A DNA stretch of 64,000 bases, taken from Nageia nagi (taxonomy: Eukaryota; Pinophyta). Of this stretch, positions 58,520 through 64,000 are shown piece after piece (the stretch's first letter is position 1; every line of letters starts with the position of its first letter). A program made the translations under genes and the position numbers. Below the pieces are notes generated by a model. The model was not told the origin of the DNA, ran no database searches, and saw nothing but the letters and a program-made list of their open reading frames with translations. Location: positions 140,430,001-140,494,000 of the forward strand of contig JBITNC010000001.1 in assembly GCA_050084985.1 (NCBI GenBank), read 5' to 3'.

Positions 58520-59115
58520 TATGCACATACGAGTTCCTCACATATGGATAACTGAACAATGTCAAAAAACACATAAGAGTTTTTCACACATGGATAATTG
58601 AACAATGCTAGATCAAAATAGAGCATGCATATACAAGTTCCTTACATATGGATAACTGAACAGTGCCAAACGACACATAAGAGTTCCTCACATATGGATA
58701 ACTGAACAGTGCTAGACTGACCAAAATAAAGCTTGCACATACGAGTTCCTCACATATGGATAACTGAACAGTGCTAGATTGACCAAAATAAAGCTTGCAC
58801 ATACGAGTTCCTCACATATGGATAACTGAACAGTGCTAAACAACACATAAGAGTTCCGCACATATGGATAATTGAACAGTGCTAGATTGATCAAAAAAGA
58901 GCATGCACATACGAGTTCCTCACATATGGATAACTGAACAGTGCCAAACGACACATAAGAGTTTCTCACATATGGATAACTGAATAGTGCTAGATTGAAC
59001 AAAATAGAGCATGCACATATGAGTTCTTCACATATGGATAATTGAACAATGCCAAACAACACATAAGAGTTTCTCACATATGGATAATTGAACAATGCTA
59101 AATTGGCCAATCTTT
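58520..59115 (-). repeat. Expanded minisatellite in the Copia-3 3' region
   Basis: About eleven copies of a CACATATGGATAACTGAACA-containing unit alternate between a longer form (about 62 bp, with GCACATACGAG) and a shorter form (about 52 bp, with ACACATAAGAG). Copia-1 has only two or three at the same place. Neighbouring units are nearly identical, so the expansion is recent compared with the rest of the element. Confidence 0.9.
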
Positions 59116-59443
59116 TAGCTTTTAAAATTTTGTATAATAAATTTCTCACGTAGAGCAAACTTACCACGAAGGTGTACAACAAAATCAACAAATTTCTCAC
59201 TCCCCTTGAGGGCAACTTCACCAACTCGATAGCATCCTTAAGCTTACAGAATTGAGCTTCCAGGAGGGGCTTGGTGAACAAATTAGTAGAGTTCAAGGTG
59301 GATGGACAATACTCTAGGTGTATGATGCCATCAATAGCCTTCTTCCTGATAAAATGGGCATGGATTTTCACATGTTTTGTTCTCTGATGGAAAATAGGAT
59401 TCTTAGCCAAAGAAATAGCCGATCGATTGTTTGAAGAGATCAA
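58712..59443 (-). pseudogene. Copia-3 RNase H end, reading on into the minisatellite
   Basis: The frame begins in RNase H (SNNRSAISLAKNPIFHQRTK, DGIIHLEYCPSTLNS, LFTKPLLEAQF) and has no stop at the usual end. It continues through the tandem repeat as about five copies of a FSYPYVRNSYV plus QLSICEELVCA pattern. The repeat-encoded tail is most likely accidental. The rest of RNase H (KSLGLQRS and [11 protein letters not shown]-like, shifted) is at 59476-59739. Confidence 0.75.
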
Positions 59444-59475
59444 AGATCCGCCACCTTGCTCATATTCAATTTCTT

Positions 59476-60775
59476 TTAGAAGATGCCTTGGCCAAATGGC
59501 TTCCTAGGCTGCAACAGACATGACATGATATTCGGCTTCTGTGGTGGAAAGAGAAACAGTAGGTTGCTTCTTTGAAGCCCAAGAGATAGCATCTGAACCA
59601 ATGCTAAACACATATGCAGAGGTTGACTTCTTATCATCTCTATCTCCCCATAGTTAGAATTTGAGAATCCAAAGAGAACAAATGAAAGCAACTTGGAATA
59701 CTTGAGAGCAAGATCCTTAGTCCCTGCAACATACCTCAAGATTAGCTTAACAGCGTTGAGGTGCTCAACATAAGGTTTCTAGATGAATCGTGCTATCAGA
59801 TTCACTGCAAAGGCAATATCTGGTTTGGATATAGTCAAATACAAAAGACTACCAATTAATTGTTTGTAAGCTATAACATCAGCTAATTGAGAGTTGGAGC
59901 TTAGAGAAATAGTGATTCCATGAGAAACTGGGATTGCAGCATATCTACACTCCATTTCAAATTTCTGCAAGATGTCTGATATATACTTAGATTGATTGAG
60001 GTAAGTGCAATCCTTGTATTGATACATTTGCATTCCAAGATAGTAGTGCAAGAGACCAAGATCAATCATGTCAAACGTTGCCTTAAGTTTGGATATGCAC
60101 TTTTGAATGATTTGATCATTGTTCCCAGTAATCAAAAGATCATCTACATAAAAGAGAATCAAGACCACGTCTTTTCCTTGATTGAGCACATATAGATTAG
60201 AGTCAGACAAACACTTGGAGAATCCAATGTTTGCAAAGTACCCTGGAATCTTTCTGTACTAGGGTCTAAGTGCTTGCTTAAGTTCATACAATGACTTCTT
60301 TAGTTTGCACATAGGATTTTTTACCTTTCACAATAAACCCTTCTAATTGATTCATGAAGATTTCCACATCCAAGTCACCATTGAAAAATGCACACTTGAC
60401 ATCAAGTTGAAAAACTTTCCATCCTTGAGCTGCAGAAAGAGCAAGGATAACTCTCAGAGTAGGCATCTTTGTCAGGGGAGCAAAGGTTTCTTTATAATCT
60501 ACACTATATTTCTGAGCAAAACCTTTAGCTACTAACCTTGCCTTGTATTTTTCAATATCTCCTACTGAATTGAACTTGACTTTGTAGATCCACTTATTGC
60601 CAATCACATTCTTTTCATTGGGATAAGGAACCAAGTCCCAAGTTTTGTTTTTCATAAGCGCCTCGTACTCGACTTTCATGGCTTCCATCCAACACTCGTG
60701 CTTATAAGTTTTTTTGAAGGTTGAGGGCTCATGCTTGTTGTCAATTTTTGCAATTAAGGATTTGTTCAAGGTCAT
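59476..60775 (-). pseudogene. Copia-3 reverse transcriptase
   Basis: The first half (60284-60775) has NKTWDLVPYPNEKNVIGNKW, KARLVAKGFAQKYSVDYKET, LSAAQGWKVFQLDVKCAFFN and VEIFMNQLEGF. The second half (59779-60210) has LFYVDDLLITGNNDQII (YVDD active site), LGLLHYYLGMQMYQ, QLIGSLLYLT and KPDIAFAVNLIARF. A frame change lies between them near 60210-60284, and another before RNase H near 59739. Confidence 0.9.
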
Positions 60776-61012
60776 GCTCCTTGTTACCCTTTGTGTTGGA
60801 GAATTTTGTTTCTAAAGTGACTTGTCTACATCAATATCTAACCAGCTAGGTGCAATTGAAGAGTCCTCTGGATCATCAACATCCTCATTAGAAGCAAATT
60901 CTTTAGGAAGTTCATTGAACTTTACATCCCTAGAAATGGACAATGCTTTGTAGGTTTGAGAGTAGAGTCTATAGCCTCTATGTTGACTATCATAACCTAC
61001 AAAGATGCATTT

Positions 61013-61786
61013 TTAAGCTCTTTTGTCCAACTTCTTTTTCTCAGAAACAATGTAGTAGAATGCTTCACAACCAAACACCTTAAAGTGTGAAATGTTAGGT
61101 TTTCTTCTTGAGCATATCTCAAAAGGAGTTTTACTTTGAACAGTTTTTGTGGAACACCTATTTAAGTTGTAAATAGTAGTGCTCATAGCTTCACCCCACA
61201 AGAATTTAGGAAGATTACCCAACATGCATCTAGCCATCTCCATAATTGTTCTGTTTTTTCTTTTGGCAACATCATTCTGCTGAGGAGTGCAAGGAATCGT
61301 GAACTGACTTTTGATTCCATACTTAGCACAATAGTCATTGAACTCATTGTTGTTATATTCTCTCTCATTATCTGATCTCAACATCTTGCTTGTAAGGTTA
61401 GTTTGATTCTCAACAAACATTTTAAAAACCTTAAAACTCTCAAAGGTTTGATCTTTGTGCTCAAGTAGATACGCAAAGGTCATCCTACTAAAGTCATCAA
61501 TGAAGGTCGAGACGTAAGATGCTTATCTAGGTAACTTAGTTTGGAACGAACCCATCAAATCTGAATGCACAAGTTAAAGAGGTTGAGATGTCTTTGTTGT
61601 CTTCTCTTTTTCAAACTTTTGTCTATGCATCTTGCTAAGAATGCAGTTCTCGCATAGACCAACTGAAGAAGAAATTGAATGCAAACCTTCCATAAGTTCT
61701 TGGTCTTTCATAACTTGAATACTCTTGTGGTTAAGGTGCCCTAAACGATGGTGCCAAAGATTGCCTTTTGAACACGCTTTTAGCAA
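61013..61786 (-). pseudogene. Copia-3 integrase
   Basis: The GAG-pre-integrase zinc finger is at 61574-61786 (LWHHRLGHLNHKSIQ, then CENCILSKMHRQ; the HHCC pattern is intact). The core follows at 61013-61483 with LRSDNEREYNNNEFNDYCAK, where the second catalytic Asp is kept and the usual GGE reads ERE, then TIPCTPQQNDVAKRKNRTI (catalytic Glu block damaged; the usual E is K) and EMARCMLGNLPKFLWGEA. A frame break lies between 61483 and 61574. Confidence 0.85.
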
Positions 61787-62069
61787 GACACATCTTTGAT
61801 GGAACTTGATTCACAATGTATAGATCATCTTTCATTGACCATTTAACCAATGTGGCAAGTCCATATTTTAAGCATCACGATAGAGAGCTGAATTCAAAAC
61901 GAGTACTTTTTTCTAGTAACTTGGATCACAGAGAGAAGGTTTATCCTAAGCTTAGAAACAAAGAGAACATTGTCAATAACTTTCTCATGAATCAACACAC
62001 TCCTAATTCCTTGGACTTCAAGGTTAGAGATATCACCTATCACAACCGCATCTTATACTTGTGAAAGTT

Positions 62070-62714
62070 TTCAAATTTTTCATTTTCAAAGCATAGGTGA
62101 TTAGTGCAACCAGAATCATCAATTCAGTTAGACAGAAAAGAGTGAATCATGGATAAGAGTTTCCTCATGCTTCAATAGGTGCCTAGAAAGGTTCTCAAGG
62201 GAGAAGACTTCATCATCATCATCAAGCTTTATTTCTATAACCGTTACAAAGTTTCTAAACTTTGAAGAATGATGAACACCATGAACTCATCATTTATCCA
62301 ATTGCACCCACAAGCAACAAGTTGGGTTCTTAGGTCAATGATTTTGTTCAAATAGATAGCCACATTTTCATCTTTCCCTTGACGAGATTGAAGCAACTTT
62401 TGGAGAATGGTACATCTTTTTGAAAAATTTGAACCAAGGTAGATTTGCTTAAGCTTGTCCTATGCTTCTTTTGCCAAGGTTGAAGAGAAAATCATTAGAA
62501 GCACATCATCTGAAATTGCACGGTAAATCATGGAGGGTGCCAACTCATTCTTTGTGTTGTAAGCCTTTAGTGCCTTCTCATCTGCTGGAGGTACAAGGTT
62601 TTCATTCACTATTTGCCAAAGCTTCATTGCTTGCAATTCAGCTTTCATCTGTGGTTTCCAAATCTCATAGTTAGAACCATTAAGAATGTGTTTGGGTAAA
62701 AAAGATTCTCCCAT
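62070..62714 (-). pseudogene. Copia-3 gag
   Basis: The open part 62460-62714 begins MGESFLPKHILNGSNYEIWK, then AYNTKNELAPSMIYRAI and LMIFSSTLAKEA, a UBN2-type gag start, at the same place as in Copia-1. From 62460 leftward the frame is broken, but KLLQSR-like and NLRTQLVACGCNW-like pieces follow. The start codon is the first ATG after the long leader. Confidence 0.8.
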
Positions 62715-64000
62715 TTGCTACACAAGAATGTGAAATAATAAACATGTGGTTTTAATAAACAACATTAAATATTAAGTTTTAACCAAGTAAATAATATAAG
62801 TTACATTTAATATTAAAGACATGCTTGATTTGATTCATAAGTGCAAATGTTTTACAATTCAAATAATAACCCATGTACCCAAATACATTTTTCATCTCAA
62901 GAACCGTAGATGTAAAGTGACGTTGAGGTTTGTTTTCTTGTCTAAAATTAGGCCTTCACCTGGATGCCTATACAATTGGAGCTCAGGTCCTACCAATCCT
63001 CAACCAGTTCCCCTTGGGTAGCATTATATTCTCACAAGGAAAAGTACTAGCTATTTTCCAAGGTTTCGATGTTTATTGGATCGGTCAAATTATTAATCTT
63101 GATTAGGTTTCAAGTTGTCCTCTTAGGTTATCAGGATAATCTCTGAATGGATATGCTGATATGTGGTATCACTACACACATACGTGTCCACCTATTAGAA
63201 TTCAATCCAGACCAACAGAGGATTTAGGGGCAAGAAAGAAGTATGACTTTTCACCATTTTGATCATCGAACTTAAAGGCTTCAGTTCGTCTGTCCTCACC
63301 TTATGGCTCTCCAAACAAGTGTTGCAGAATTTACGTGTTGATGTGTTCATTTTAGGGGGTTGCTCATATCAATGTTTGCGTTTTTGTTTGCATAAGCAAA
63401 TAAATCAAAGTACAAAACATGAAATAACAGAGCATAAATAAAACATCATCTATTCATAACTTAAAACCTAAGTGTCTAATAGGTTTTATTTACTAACCCC
63501 TAAAGGACATCTTTACACAAGTCCATATTTTGCTCAAGTTCATTTTGCAAAAAAAAAAATGAGATACTTAAGCATAAGCATGTATTAATTTCAAAAAATT
63601 GCATAAGTTATCTTTGCCTGAATGCTAAATACTCAACATGTATCTTTTAACTAAAGGAATTAAATCCTAAGCATACAACATTAATTTAAAAAATTGAAGT
63701 CCTAAGCATGCAACATTAACTTAAAAATTAAGTACTAAGCATGGATTTATTAACTTAAATTTTTTAAGTAATAAGCATAAGTGCTAATCTTAAGGATGCA
63801 TCATTTAAGTACTAAGCATGTACCATTAACTTAAAATATTAAGTTCTAAGTATGCAACATTAACTTACAGAGGCATTTAAAATTTCTAAGTAATAAATAT
63901 GCATTTTTTTTGCAAATCATAACTAGTCCATTCATAAAAAATTAGAAGGCTTAAGCATGCATCTTAAAATTTTAAGTTCTAAGCATTAACTTAAAAAATT
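62715..64000 (-). other. Copia-3 long leader (partial)
   Basis: Non-coding and alignable with 6714-8000 of Copia-1 (for example GTGGTATCACTACACACAT, then CAACAGAGGA). Toward 64000 a TAAGCATG(C/T)ATC-type phrase recurs about ten times, giving a loose repeat. The 5' LTR is not reached. Confidence 0.75.

Larger units (their letters stand above)
58205..64000 (-). mobile_element. Copia-3, relative of Copia-1, running off the window
   Basis: This minus-strand Copia is colinear with Copia-1 from its 3' untranslated part (2225 onward) through RNase H, RT, integrase, gag and the long leader. The left end lacks the 3' LTR and polypurine tract, so it is truncated there. If Copia-1 is a guide, the 5' LTR would start about 1.5 kb beyond 64000. 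Frames are longer than in Copia-1, suggesting less decay. Confidence 0.88.

Noticed and set aside
58520-59115. CRISPR-like or centromere satellite array
   Set aside because: The units lie inside a Copia element in the same place as two or three units in Copia-1, so they are an element-internal minisatellite.
55552-64000. Downstream MAP kinase exons (YTPAIDIW pattern and beyond)
   Set aside because: No match was found on the plus strand; only transposable-element sequence is readable.

Overview
This is eukaryotic nuclear DNA from a land plant, and a gymnosperm (conifer-like) genome is the best guess. The grounds are one plant-type MAP-kinase gene fragment whose first intron is about 26.7 kb, AT-rich sequence, old mutated retrotransposons nested in one another, and almost no other host coding sequence. 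The species cannot be named from the sequence. No rRNA, tRNA, CRISPR or bacterial operon was seen.

Layout. (1) 1-12428: a decayed minus-strand Ty3/gypsy element of the Tat type (two RNase H domains) is split by a complete 8.4 kb Copia element, Copia-1 (1576-9980). Copia-1 has two 502-bp LTRs, a primer-binding site, a polypurine tract and a perfect TGTTT target duplication. (2) 12429 to about 25 kb: a CACTA (En/Spm) DNA transposon inserted in the gypsy RT region. It holds a minus-strand multi-exon accessory gene, itself hit by a truncated Copia (Copia-2, 13790-16734), a central field of telomere-like repeats (19468-20117), and a plus-strand TNP2 transposase gene that has lost its catalytic core. 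(3) 25-28.2 kb: spacer and 5' flank of the kinase gene. (4) 28210-55551: three exons of a TDY-class MAP kinase with a 42-bp in-frame deletion and a damaged exon-2 donor, so probably a pseudogene or diverged paralogue. Exons 1 and 2 join perfectly in frame across the giant intron. (5) Inside that intron, in order: a 6.1 kb imperfect palindrome (29090-35215) made of two inverted copies of an unrecognised unit; a hAT transposase relic; an unknown ORF next to an array of eight roughly 50-bp hairpin units; a LINE RT relic split by a 4.7 kb gypsy element (Gypsy-B); and a non-autonomous LTR element carrying a solo LTR in one of its own LTRs. (6) 55552-64000: further intron, a possible Copia 3' end, a plus-strand gypsy integrase relic, and Copia-3, a minus-strand relative of Copia-1 with an expanded tandem repeat and a leader running out of the window.

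How it fits together. Nearly everything is selfish DNA in nested layers, and target duplications and interrupted domains give the order of insertion. The only host gene is the kinase. The most unusual structures are the giant palindrome, the hairpin array, and the palindrome's own empty-site record of a foldback insertion. All similarity statements rest on alignment by eye, so percentages are deliberately not given.
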